Source: Mesorhizobium_G sp050247155 (lineage in GTDB: Bacteria; Pseudomonadota; Alphaproteobacteria; Rhizobiales; Rhizobiaceae). From it: a DNA stretch of 64,000 nucleotides. The number at the start of each line of letters is the position of its first letter. Positions within the stretch are counted from its first letter, which is position 1. Under the pieces are notes generated by a model. The model worked only from the letters and a program-made list of their open reading frames with translations, was not told the origin of the DNA and did no database searches. The translations under genes were made by a program, and so were the position numbers. The DNA is taken from the NCBI GenBank assembly GCA_050247155.1, contig JBFWUS010000022.1, positions 1 to 64,000 on the forward strand, written 5' to 3'. Shown piece after piece: positions 24,786 through 33,628 of this stretch.

Positions 24786-26141
24786 TCAAGCGCTGGAAAG
24801 TTCCATCATTGCCTTCGAGAAGCCTTTTGCGACCCGGTCGCGCGCTGTGTGGCGGCCCCGCTCGACCACTTTCCTGCCGCCGACCCAGACGCAATCGACG
24901 CCCGTGCCGCTGGCGAATATCCAGGCATCGAGAATTGCATCCCCCGCTTTGCCGATCAGAGAAGGCGACGCTGCGTCAAGCGATACAAAATCGGCCGCAG
25001 CGCCTTTCGCCAGTCCGGCGGCGGTGACGCCGAGCGCCTGATTGCCGCCGTAGACAGCCCGGTCGAACAGATTGCGGCCGTTCGATTGCCCCGGCGCGGC
25101 AAGCACATTGCGTCCGCGGTGAAAGAGCCGCTGCGAATATTCGAGCTGGCGTAATTCGTCGGCGAGGCCGATCAGCACGTTGGAATCCGAACCGACACCG
25201 AAAGCGCCTCCGTGCTCGATGAAGAGTGGTGCGTTGAATGTGCCATCGCCCAGATTGGCCTCGGTGATAGGGCAGAGCCCGGCAACCGCGCCGCTTTTGG
25301 CCATGCCGGTTGTCTCGGCGTCCGTCATGTGGGTTGCATGGATCAGGCACCAGTGCTCGTTGACCGGCTGATTGGCCAGCAGCCATTCGACCGGCCGTGT
25401 ACCGGACCAGGCGATGCAGTCCTCGACCTCTTTCACCTGTTCGGCGATATGGATGTGCACCGGACCGCCGGCAGCCAGCGGCACGACGGCTGTCAGTTCA
25501 TCCGGCGTGGCGGCTCGCAGACTATGCGGCGCCACGCCGACGATACCACGGTTCAATCCGCTGACCGCTTCTTGCGCTTTCTCCAGAAGTTTTCCGAACC
25601 GGTCCACATCATTGATGAATCGCCGCTGGCCGTCGTTAGGCACCGCACCGCCAAAGCCGGAGTGCGCATAAAACACCGGCAGCAAGGTCAACGCGATGCC
25701 GGTTTGCGACGATGCGGCCGCAATGCGCTCCGCCATTTCGGCGAGGTTGGCATAGGGGCTGCCGTCCTTGTCGTGATGCAAGTAGTGGAACTCGCCAACG
25801 CGCGTGAACCCGGCCTCTAGCATCTCGACATAAAGCTGCGCGGCGACCGCCTCGACCTGCTCGGGAGTCATCGACAGTGCAAACCGGTACATCACCTCGC
25901 GCCACGACCAAAAGGAGTCTGCGCCCGGGCCGCGCGTTTCAGCCAGACCCGCCATGCCGCGCTGGAAGGCATGGCTGTGCAGATTTGGCATGCCGGGAGC
26001 AATGATGGCGTGGCGTTCATCGTCAGGCTGCGGCTGACGATCTTTCTGGATGGCGACGATACGGCCATCCTCGATTTCCAGCCGGACATTCCCGGCCCAT
26101 CCGTTGAACAGCAGCGCCTGTTCGGCGAAGATCGTGGTCAA
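24786..26141 (-). CDS. hutF: Formimidoylglutamate deiminase
   Basis: An amidohydrolase that converts N-formimino-glutamate to N-formyl-glutamate plus ammonia, step four of the five-step histidine route. The 451-residue product has the metal-binding NLHSHAFQRGM (about residues 55-65), later HIHIAEQ and HATHMTD, and FGVGSDSN near the C-terminal part. The start is a TTG at 26141, with GGAGG five bases upstream; a nearby ATG is out of frame, and the open frame further upstream reads through the operator region. Encoded divergently from hutI. Confidence 0.93.
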   Translation of the reverse strand: MTTIFAEQALLFNGWAGNVRLEIEDGRIVAIQKDRQPQPDDERHAIIAPGMPNLHSHAFQRGMAGLAETRGPGADSFWSWREVMYRFALSMTPEQVEAVAAQLYVEMLEAGFTRVGEFHYLHHDKDGSPYANLAEMAERIAAASSQTGIALTLLPVFYAHSGFGGAVPNDGQRRFINDVDRFGKLLEKAQEAVSGLNRGIVGVAPHSLRAATPDELTAVVPLAAGGPVHIHIAEQVKEVEDCIAWSGTRPVEWLLANQPVNEHWCLIHATHMTDAETTGMAKSGAVAGLCPITEANLGDGTFNAPLFIEHGGAFGVGSDSNVLIGLADELRQLEYSQRLFHRGRNVLAAPGQSNGRNLFDRAVYGGNQALGVTAAGLAKGAAADFVSLDAASPSLIGKAGDAILDAWIFASGTGVDCVWVGGRKVVERGRHTARDRVAKGFSKAMMELSSA

Positions 26142-26173
26142 GCATACCTCCAGGAATTTTCCAACATTGGCTC

Positions 26174-26201
26174 TTGCGTTCTCGATTAATATGTATATAC
26201 A
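26174..26201 (+). promoter_or_regulatory. Predicted promoter of hutIHGU-yjiH-hutD
   Basis: TTGCGT (26174-26179), a 16-base spacer, and TATACA (26196-26201). The -10 element lies inside the HutC-type palindrome, consistent with repression by steric block. A similar minus-strand pair (TTGATG, 16 bases, CATATT) reads towards hutF. Confidence 0.45.
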
Positions 26202-26202
26202 T
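26191..26202. promoter_or_regulatory. HutC-type operator
   Basis: ATGTATATACAT is a perfect 12-base palindrome in the divergent hutF-hutI gap, flanked by near-symmetrical TAAT/AATA. It matches the TGTATATACA core known for HutC repressors and is the only such site seen near the locus. Confidence 0.8.
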
Positions 26203-26230
26203 AATAGCACATCAAGGGAAGAGGCATTCG

Positions 26231-27466
26231 ATGGCTGAAGCCAGCAAAGCACAAGCAGGGGGCGCGCGCATCTGGCGCAATGCGCGGCTTGCGACGCTTG
26301 CCACAGGCTTGCCGGGGCTCGGCGTCATCGAGAATGGCGCGATCGCCGTGCATGGCCAGCGCATCGTCTTTGCCGGCGTGGAAACGGAATTGCCGGGCGC
26401 CTTGAAATCCGGCGCTGAAATTATCGATTGTGAAGGCCGCTGGATCACGCCCGGCCTCGTCGACTGCCACACGCACCTTGTCTACGCCGGCAATCGCGCC
26501 AACGAGTTCGAAATGCGGCTGGCCGGCGCGACCTATGAAGAAGTGGCGCGGGCAGGGGGCGGCATCGTCTCGTCCGTCAAGTCCTTGCGCGCCGCATCCG
26601 AAGGGCAACTGGTCAAGGAAAGCATCCCGCGACTGGACGCGTTGATGGCCGAGGGGACGACGACGGTCGAAATCAAATCCGGCTACGGACTCGACACCGA
26701 GAACGAAACCAAGGCGTTGCGCGTGGCACGGACGCTCGGCGAAAACAGACCGATCACGATCAAGACGACCTGTCTGGCCGCCCACGCACTGCCGCCGGAA
26801 GCGAGCGGCGACAAGGGCGCCTATATTTCAAAGGTTTGCGACGAGATTCTTCCAGCGGTGGCGAAAGCTGGCCTTGCCGACGCGATCGACGGATTTTGCG
26901 AAGGCATTGCCTTCTCACCGGAACAGATCGCCCGCGTCTTCGACAAGGCGAAGGAACTCGGCCTGCCGGTCAAGCTGCATGCCGACCAGCTTTCCAATCT
27001 TCATGGCGCGGCTCTCGCCGCCCGCTATGGCGCGCTGTCTGCCGACCATGTCGAGTACACCGACGAAGACGGCGCCGCCGCGATGGCGAAGGCAGGCACG
27101 GTCGCCGTGCTGTTGCCGGGCGCCTTTTACTTCATCCGCGAAACCAAGAAGCCGCCGGTCGATCTTTTCCGCAAGCAGGGCACGAAGATGGCTTTGGCGA
27201 CGGACAGCAATCCCGGCACCTCGCCGCTGACTTCGCTGCTGCTGACCATGAACATGGGCGCGACCCTGTTCGGCATGACGGTGGAGGAATGCATCGCCGG
27301 CGTGACGCGCGAAGGCGCGCGGGCGCTGGGTTTGCAGCACGACATCGGAACACTTGAGGCCGGCAAGTTCGCCGATCTCGCAATTTGGGACATCGAGCGG
27401 CCTGCGGAGCTTGTCTATCGCATCGGCTTCAACCCACTGCACGCTCGTATTTGGAGAGGACAATGA
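26231..27466 (+). CDS. hutI: Imidazolonepropionase
   Basis: Hydrolyses 4-imidazolone-5-propionate to N-formimino-glutamate, step three of histidine degradation. The 411-residue amidohydrolase has the metal motif DCHTHLVYAGNR (about residues 79-90), KLHADQLSN and the Asp-containing LATDSNPGTSP near residue 320. The ATG at 26231 begins MAEASKAQ after GGGAAGAGG; the open frame further upstream crosses the operator and is not used. It overlaps hutH by four bases (ATGA). Confidence 0.96.
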   Translation: MAEASKAQAGGARIWRNARLATLATGLPGLGVIENGAIAVHGQRIVFAGVETELPGALKSGAEIIDCEGRWITPGLVDCHTHLVYAGNRANEFEMRLAGATYEEVARAGGGIVSSVKSLRAASEGQLVKESIPRLDALMAEGTTTVEIKSGYGLDTENETKALRVARTLGENRPITIKTTCLAAHALPPEASGDKGAYISKVCDEILPAVAKAGLADAIDGFCEGIAFSPEQIARVFDKAKELGLPVKLHADQLSNLHGAALAARYGALSADHVEYTDEDGAAAMAKAGTVAVLLPGAFYFIRETKKPPVDLFRKQGTKMALATDSNPGTSPLTSLLLTMNMGATLFGMTVEECIAGVTREGARALGLQHDIGTLEAGKFADLAIWDIERPAELVYRIGFNPLHARIWRGQ

Positions 27467-29007
27467 ACGAGATCGTTCTGAACCCCGGTAACGCAATGCT
27501 GGCCGACTGGCGCGCCATCTATCGCGGCGCGGTGCCGAAGCTTGACCCATCCAGCCAGGCCAAGATCAAGGCCAGCGCCGAGACGGTGGCAAAGATCGTC
27601 GCCAAGGGCGACCCGGTCTATGGCATCAACACCGGCTTCGGAAAGCTGGCCAGCGTGCGTATTCCAGCCGCCGACCTCGAAACGCTCCAGCGCAACATCG
27701 TGCTTTCCCATGCGGCCGGCGTCGGCGAGCCTATGCCCGTCGCGGTGGTGCGCCTTATGATGGCGCTCAAAATGGCGAGCCTGGCGCAAGGCGCGTCCGG
27801 TGTACGGCCCGAAACCATTGCGTTGCTGGGAGCGATGCTTGCCAATGACGTCATCCCGGTCGTGCCGTGTCAGGGTTCGGTCGGCGCGTCGGGGGACCTC
27901 GCGCCACTATCGCATATGGCGGCAGCGATGATTGGCGTTGGCGAGTGCTTTACGCCGCATGGCCGGGTTCCTGCGAAGGTCGCCTTCGTCTCGCATGGGC
28001 TCAATCCAGCGACGCTGGGCCCCAAGGAGGGTCTGGCGCTGCTCAACGGCACGCAGTTTTCGACAGCCTACGCGCTGGCTGGCCTGTTCGAGGCCGAAAC
28101 GCTTTTCCAATCCGCTTTGGTCGTAGGCGCGCTATCGACCGACGCGGCGCGCGGGTCCGACGCCCCCTTCGACCCGCGCATCCATATTCTGCGCAAGCAT
28201 CGCACCCAGATGGAGACGGCCGAGACGCTGCGCAATCTGATGGCCGGCAGCGCCATTCGCGCCTCGCATCTGGTCGGCGACGAGCGCGTTCAGGATCCGT
28301 ACTGCCTGCGTTGCCAGCCGCAAGTGATGGGCGCCGCCCTCGACGTGCTGCGCAAGGCCGCCGACACGCTGGAGACCGAAGCCAACGGCGTCACCGACAA
28401 TCCGTTGATCTTCACGGAGGACGGTACGGCGCTGTCGGGCGGCAATTTCCACGCCGAGCCTGTCGCCTTCGCCGCCGATATGATTGCTCTGGCTGTCTGC
28501 GAGATCGGCTCACTGTCGGAACGGCGCGTCGCCATGCTGGTCGATCCAGCTTTGTCCGGCATGCCGGCCTTCCTGACGCCGAAGCCGGGTCTCAATTCGG
28601 GTTTCATGATCCCGCAGGTCACTGCGGCCGCTCTCGTGTCGGAGAACAAGCAGCGCGCCTATCCGGCCAGCGTCGACTCCATACCGACCTCAGCCAACCA
28701 GGAAGACCATGTCTCGATGGCCGCGCACGGGGCGCGCCGGCTGCTGCCGATGGTGGAGAACGCCAGCGGCGTGATCGGCATCGAGCTTTTGGCCGCCGCG
28801 CAAGGGTGCGACTTCCATGCGCCGCTGAAATCAAGCGCAGCGCTGGAAGCTGTCCGTGCTCTGGTGCGCGGCGAGGTTCCGTATCTCGACGACGACCGCC
28901 ATTTCCATCCAGACATGGAAAAGGCGATTGCTATGGTCAGGGACGGCCGGTTGGTGAAGGCGGCAGGTGGAGTGACGCTTCCGGCGGTGACTGGCGAACC
29001 GTCATGA
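27463..29007 (+). CDS. hutH: Histidine ammonia-lyase
   Basis: Deaminates histidine to urocanate, the first step of the pathway. The 514-residue product has Ala142-Ser143-Gly144 in GSVGASGDLAPLSHMA, which cyclises into the MIO cofactor, and other family marks such as YGINTGFGKLA, NGTQFSTAYAL and QEDHVSMAAHGARR. The length is normal. It overlaps both hutI and hutG by four bases, so the three are translationally coupled. Confidence 0.98.
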   Translation: MNEIVLNPGNAMLADWRAIYRGAVPKLDPSSQAKIKASAETVAKIVAKGDPVYGINTGFGKLASVRIPAADLETLQRNIVLSHAAGVGEPMPVAVVRLMMALKMASLAQGASGVRPETIALLGAMLANDVIPVVPCQGSVGASGDLAPLSHMAAAMIGVGECFTPHGRVPAKVAFVSHGLNPATLGPKEGLALLNGTQFSTAYALAGLFEAETLFQSALVVGALSTDAARGSDAPFDPRIHILRKHRTQMETAETLRNLMAGSAIRASHLVGDERVQDPYCLRCQPQVMGAALDVLRKAADTLETEANGVTDNPLIFTEDGTALSGGNFHAEPVAFAADMIALAVCEIGSLSERRVAMLVDPALSGMPAFLTPKPGLNSGFMIPQVTAAALVSENKQRAYPASVDSIPTSANQEDHVSMAAHGARRLLPMVENASGVIGIELLAAAQGCDFHAPLKSSAALEAVRALVRGEVPYLDDDRHFHPDMEKAIAMVRDGRLVKAAGGVTLPAVTGEPS

Positions 29008-29825
29008 CCCCCACTTGGCTCACCGTCACGCGCGGCGAGGCGCCGCTGCTGATTTCGTTGCCGCATACCGGCACCGACCTCGCACATCTTGAGGAACAGG
29101 TCGTGTCGCCGTGGATTGCGCGGCGCGACTGCGACTGGTGGATCGACAAGCTCTACGGTTTCGCGACAGAACTCGGCGCGACGGTCGTCCATACCGCAAT
29201 TTCGCGGACGGTCATCGACGTCAATCGTGACCCATCCGGCGTATCGCTCTATCCGGGTCAGGCGACGACGACGTTATGCCCGGTCGACACGTTTGACGGC
29301 GATCCGCTCTACAAGAATGGCGAAGCGCCGGACGAACACGAGATCGCCAGCCGGCGTGTCCGTTATTTCGAGCCGTACCACGAGGCTTTGACGGCCCAGC
29401 TTGCCCGCCTGCGCGATCGGCATTCGCATGTCGTGATCTATGACTGCCATTCGATCCGCTCGATCCTGCCGCGTCTGTTCGAGGGCGAATTGCCGGAAAT
29501 GAATCTCGGCACCAATGACGGCAAGAGCTGCGATCACGAGCTTCAGGCGCGGGTTGCCGGCCTGATGGAAAAGTCGGGCCGAAGCTTCGTCGTCAACGGT
29601 CGCTTCAAGGGCGGCTGGATCACGCGCCATCATGGTCGCTCCGCCGAAGGCGTGCACGCGCTCCAAATGGAACTGGCCTGCCGCAGCTACATGCGTGAGC
29701 CGGCCGGTAAGTCGACACCGGAGAATTGGCCGACGCCTTACGATCCGGACTATGCCGCGCCGATCCAGGCGCAATTGCGAGACATTCTGACAACGGCCCG
29801 CGATTGGGCCACTAACAAACAATAG
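29004..29825 (+). CDS. hutG: N-formylglutamate deformylase
   Basis: Hydrolyses N-formyl-glutamate to glutamate and formate, the last step of the five-step route, working downstream of HutF. The 273-residue zinc enzyme has LLISLPHTGTDL, VIDVNRDPSGVSLYPG and the metal motif VVIYDCHSIRS, plus a C-terminal GRSAEGVHALQMELACRSYM. The ATG at 29004 overlaps the hutH stop. The frame is open far upstream through hutH, which is a high-GC artefact. Confidence 0.95.
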   Translation: MTPTWLTVTRGEAPLLISLPHTGTDLAHLEEQVVSPWIARRDCDWWIDKLYGFATELGATVVHTAISRTVIDVNRDPSGVSLYPGQATTTLCPVDTFDGDPLYKNGEAPDEHEIASRRVRYFEPYHEALTAQLARLRDRHSHVVIYDCHSIRSILPRLFEGELPEMNLGTNDGKSCDHELQARVAGLMEKSGRSFVVNGRFKGGWITRHHGRSAEGVHALQMELACRSYMREPAGKSTPENWPTPYDPDYAAPIQAQLRDILTTARDWATNKQ

Positions 29826-29836
29826 CGGAGGATTTG

Positions 29837-31513
29837 ATGAATACGCATACTCGCATCGACAATGCCCGCGTGATCCGCGCGCCGCACGGAACCGAGCTCA
29901 GCGCCAAATCGTGGCTCACCGAAGCGCCGTTGCGCATGCTGATGAACAATCTCGATCCGATGGTCGCCGAGCGCCCGGGCGAACTGGTCGTCTATGGCGG
30001 CATCGGCCGTGCCGCGCGCGATTGGGAAAGCTTTGACCGAATCGTCGCCACGCTGCGCGAGCTTGAGGCTGACGAGACGTTGCTTGTGCAGTCGGGAAAA
30101 CCAGTCGGCGTATTCAAGACCCATCCCGACGCGCCGCGCGTGCTAATCGCCAATTCCAATCTCGTGCCGCACTGGGCAACCTGGGACCACTTCAACGCCC
30201 TCGATAAGAAGGGCCTGATGATGTACGGCCAGATGACGGCCGGCTCCTGGATCTATATTGGCTCGCAGGGCATCGTTCAGGGCACCTACGAAACCTTCGT
30301 CGAGATGGGCCGCCAGCACTATGGCGGCAGTCTCGCCGGTCGCTGGATCCTGACCGGTGGTCTGGGCGGCATGGGCGGCGCGCAACCGCTGGCTGCGACC
30401 ATGGCCGGCGCTGCCTGCCTCGCCGTCGAGTGCCAGCAGAGCAGCATCGAATTCCGTCTGAATACGGGCTATGTCGACGTGCAGGCGAAGGACCTCGACG
30501 ACGCGCTGGCGATCATCGACAAGGCCTGCAAGGAAAAGAAGGCGATTTCCGTCGCGCTGCTCGGCAATGCCGCCGACATCTTCCCGGAACTGGTGCGCCG
30601 CGGCGTCAAGCCGGACTGCGTCACCGACCAGACTTCGGCGCACGATCCGGTCAACGGCTATCTGCCGCAAGGCTGGACCGTCGCTGAATGGATCGAAAAG
30701 CGCGAGCGCGATCCGAAGGCTGTTGCTGCCGCCGCGAAGAAGTCGATGGCCGTGCAGGTGCGTGCCATGCTCGACTTCCACAAGATGGGCATCCCGACCG
30801 TCGACTACGGCAACAACATCCGCCAGATGGCGCTGGAGGAGGGGGTCGAGAACGCCTTCGACTTCCCAGGCTTCGTGCCGGCCTATGTGCGTCCGCTGTT
30901 TTGCCGCGGCATCGGGCCGTTCCGCTGGGCGGCGCTGTCGGGCGATCCGGAAGACATCTACAAGACCGACGCCAAGGTGAAGGAGTTGCTGCCCGACAAC
31001 AAGCACCTGCACAACTGGCTCGACATGGCGAAAGAGCGTATCCACTTCCAGGGCCTGCCTGCGCGCATCTGCTGGGTCGGTCTCGGCGACCGCCATCGCC
31101 TGGGTTTGGCCTTCAACGAGATGGTCGCAAAGGGCGAACTAAAGGCGCCGGTCGTCATCGGCCGCGATCATCTGGACTCGGGCTCTGTCGCTTCACCGAA
31201 CCGCGAGACGGAATCCATGAAGGACGGTTCGGACGCCGTCTCCGACTGGCCGCTGCTCAATGCGCTGCTCAACACCGCCGGCGGCGCGACCTGGGTTTCG
31301 CTGCATCACGGCGGCGGGGTCGGCATGGGCTTCTCGCAGCATTCGGGCGTGGTCATCTGCGCCGACGGCACGCCGGAAGCGGCAAAACGCCTGTCGCGCG
31401 TGCTGTGGAACGACCCGGCAACGGGCGTCATGCGCCACGCCGATGCCGGCTATGACATCGCGCTGGATTGCGCGCGTCAGCACCAGCTCAACCTGCCGGG
31501 CATTCTCGGCTGA
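29837..31513 (+). CDS. hutU: Urocanate hydratase
   Basis: Hydrates urocanate to imidazolonepropionate with tightly bound NAD+ as electrophile, step two of the pathway. The 558-residue product is full length and carries the NAD-binding GGLGGMGGAQPLAATMAGA (about residues 175-193) and the conserved FCRGIGPFRWAALSGDP. The ATG at 29837 follows GCGGAGGA. It is the fourth gene of the plus-strand hut operon. Confidence 0.98.
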   Translation: MNTHTRIDNARVIRAPHGTELSAKSWLTEAPLRMLMNNLDPMVAERPGELVVYGGIGRAARDWESFDRIVATLRELEADETLLVQSGKPVGVFKTHPDAPRVLIANSNLVPHWATWDHFNALDKKGLMMYGQMTAGSWIYIGSQGIVQGTYETFVEMGRQHYGGSLAGRWILTGGLGGMGGAQPLAATMAGAACLAVECQQSSIEFRLNTGYVDVQAKDLDDALAIIDKACKEKKAISVALLGNAADIFPELVRRGVKPDCVTDQTSAHDPVNGYLPQGWTVAEWIEKRERDPKAVAAAAKKSMAVQVRAMLDFHKMGIPTVDYGNNIRQMALEEGVENAFDFPGFVPAYVRPLFCRGIGPFRWAALSGDPEDIYKTDAKVKELLPDNKHLHNWLDMAKERIHFQGLPARICWVGLGDRHRLGLAFNEMVAKGELKAPVVIGRDHLDSGSVASPNRETESMKDGSDAVSDWPLLNALLNTAGGATWVSLHHGGGVGMGFSQHSGVVICADGTPEAAKRLSRVLWNDPATGVMRHADAGYDIALDCARQHQLNLPGILG

Positions 31514-31537
31514 ATCGAGTAACGGGAGGAGAAAAAA

Positions 31538-32863
31538 ATGTCCGACGTTGCAGTCAAGGAAGGCGGCTCGCGCGGTTCAGCGCTGGCCAAAATGGTCATC
31601 TACAGCCTGATCGGCATCTTTTTCTTCTTCGTGCCGATTACGCTCGGCGGGCGTTCGACTATCCCGCTCGACCACGCCGCCACGGCAATCATCACGTATC
31701 TCAAGCCGGCGGCGATCGCTTTCGTCTGCCTGCTGATGCTTTGGGGGGCGGCAGGCTCGTTCATCGACGGAAGCTGGCGCAAGAACCTCACCCAGACGAT
31801 ATTCGCTCTGTTGCGTGTCCTGGGCGTCATCCTTGCCGGCATGTATTTGCTGAACATTGGCCCGGAGGCGATTTTCGCTCCGGACATGTTGCCCTTCCTC
31901 TTTGACAAACTTGTGCTTTCGGTCGGCATCATCGTGCCGTTGGGCGCGCTGGCTCTGGCCTTCCTCATCGGCTACGGCCTGCTCGAGTTTACCGGCGTTC
32001 TGGTTCAGCCGGTCATGCGTCCGGTCTGGCGAACGCCCGGTTGGTCGGCGATCGACGCCGTCGCCTCCTTTGTCGGCTCCTATTCGCTGGCGTTGCTGAT
32101 CACCGACCGCGTGTTTCGCGAAGGCAAATATACGGTGCGCGAAGCGGCGATTATCGCCACCGGTTTCTCCACGGTGTCGGCGACCTTCATGGTCATCGTC
32201 GCCAAGACGCTCAACCTGATGGGTTCCTGGAACCTCTATTTCTGGACGACTTTCGTCGTCACATTCATCGTCACCGCGATCACCGCGCGTCTTTGGCCGC
32301 TGTCCGGCATGGAGCATCCGGCGGATAACGACCAGCCGCTGCCGGCCGGCAAGAGCCGCTTCGAGGCTGCGATCGACGAGGGCGTCGCCCAGGTCGAGCG
32401 CGCCAAACCGCTGCCGACCATGCTTTGGGAAACCGTGGTCGACGGCGTAAGAATGGCGGCAATCATTCTCCCGTCCATCATGGCGGTCGGGCTTTTGGGT
32501 CTCCTGGCGGCGAAATACACGCCGATCTTCGACTGGCTCGGCCTGCTGCTTTATCCTTTCACGTGGGTCGCGCGTTTTCCCGATCCGATGCTGGCGGCGA
32601 AGGCCATGGCGTCAGGCCTGGCGGAAATGTTCCTGCCGGCGATCCTACTTAAGGAAGGCGATCTGGCGGTGCGCTTTACCGCGGCGGTTGTCTCCGTCAG
32701 CCAGGTGCTGTTCCTATCGGCCTCGATCCCATGCATGCTGGCGACCGCTATCCCCTTCCGTTTCGTCGACCTGATGGTGATCTGGTTCATTCGCACGGCA
32801 TTGTCGATCCTGTTGACGGCGCCGATTGCCTGGCTTGCCATTTCCATAGGTTGGCTGGCGTAA
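31538..32863 (+). CDS. YjiH-family membrane protein, candidate histidine/urocanate transporter
   Basis: A 441-residue polytopic inner-membrane protein with about ten hydrophobic segments and the Gate (nucleoside-recognition) pattern of the YjiH family (VASFVGSYSLALLITDRVFREGKYT; later FLPAILLKEGDLAVRF). It sits inside the hut operon between hutU and hutD, 24 bases after hutU, with a strong GGGAGGAG ribosome site. No other histidine transporter is in the locus, so uptake of histidine or urocanate is a reasonable inference, but the family has no firmly established substrate. Confidence 0.82.
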   Translation: MSDVAVKEGGSRGSALAKMVIYSLIGIFFFFVPITLGGRSTIPLDHAATAIITYLKPAAIAFVCLLMLWGAAGSFIDGSWRKNLTQTIFALLRVLGVILAGMYLLNIGPEAIFAPDMLPFLFDKLVLSVGIIVPLGALALAFLIGYGLLEFTGVLVQPVMRPVWRTPGWSAIDAVASFVGSYSLALLITDRVFREGKYTVREAAIIATGFSTVSATFMVIVAKTLNLMGSWNLYFWTTFVVTFIVTAITARLWPLSGMEHPADNDQPLPAGKSRFEAAIDEGVAQVERAKPLPTMLWETVVDGVRMAAIILPSIMAVGLLGLLAAKYTPIFDWLGLLLYPFTWVARFPDPMLAAKAMASGLAEMFLPAILLKEGDLAVRFTAAVVSVSQVLFLSASIPCMLATAIPFRFVDLMVIWFIRTALSILLTAPIAWLAISIGWLA

Positions 32864-32870
32864 TAGGCGA

Positions 32871-33446
32871 ATGCGTCTGATCCGTTCCAAACAATACCGC
32901 CGCCAGCCGTGGAAGAACGGCGGCGGCGAAACCATTGAAATTGCGGTGTCGCCTGCCGGCGCGGGCATCGATGATTTCGACTGGCGCGTCTCGATGGCGC
33001 GGGTCGAGGCAGACGGTCCGTTCTCGGCATTTGCAAATATCGATCGGACGCTGACCATGCTGGAAGGCGAAGGCATAGAGCTGACCCTGGAAGGACAGGC
33101 CCCGGTGCGGATCGAAAGCGAGCCGCACGCTTTTCCGGGCGACGTTGAAACGCATGCAAAATTGCTCGACGGACCGATCGCTGACCTCAATGTCATGACG
33201 CGGCGCGGTCGACTGACCCACCGGGTTCGGCCGATCTCGACTTCCGGCATCGTGGACTTCGTCGTCCGCTCACCAACAGCGCTACTCTACTGCCACAGCG
33301 GGGCTGTGTCGGTCGGCGACGAATATGCGGATCCGTTTGAACTCGCCGCCGGCGACAGTCTGCTGATCGAAGCCCAGCCGAATTCCCTGCGGCTGGTTGC
33401 GAGCGCGCACTCGGTGCTCTTTCTGGTGGAAATCGGCCCCGCCTGA
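32871..33446 (+). CDS. hutD: HutD-family protein
   Basis: A 191-residue cupin-fold protein of the HutD family (starts RLIRSKQYRRQPWKNGGGET; contains GPFSAFANIDRTLTMLEG). HutD is conserved in hut loci and has been proposed to set an upper limit on hut activity, perhaps by binding formylglutamate, but the mechanism is not settled. It starts eight bases after the yjiH stop and is the last gene of the operon. No convincing terminator follows. Confidence 0.93.
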   Translation: MRLIRSKQYRRQPWKNGGGETIEIAVSPAGAGIDDFDWRVSMARVEADGPFSAFANIDRTLTMLEGEGIELTLEGQAPVRIESEPHAFPGDVETHAKLLDGPIADLNVMTRRGRLTHRVRPISTSGIVDFVVRSPTALLYCHSGAVSVGDEYADPFELAAGDSLLIEAQPNSLRLVASAHSVLFLVEIGPA

Positions 33447-33579
33447 ACACCTTCCCGTCCGCCGCCACGCTTTCCGCAAAGTTTTCGGTTTTGTCCGCGC
33501 CTGTTTCGTGAATGAGCAAAATATGCGATTCCAGCTTTTGCCATGCAACGGAACCGCGCTAAGACCATTGTAGAGCTTC

Positions 33580-33595
33580 CGCCTCGCTCGAGGCG
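33580..33595 (+). other. Small hairpin in the ndvB leader
   Basis: CGCCTC GCTC GAGGCG, a perfect six-base stem 34 bases before the ndvB start, without a T-run. It may affect ndvB translation or be incidental. The rest of the 182-base gap between hutD and ndvB shows no clear promoter. Confidence 0.3.
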
Positions 33596-33628
33596 CGCCA
33601 TAAATCCTGCCGAACGGACATTGCCTGC

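Noticed and set aside
27867..29003. Long upstream extension of the hutG frame through hutH
   Set aside because: hutH is unmistakable (MIO motif) in another frame; hutG starts at the ATG overlapping its stop.
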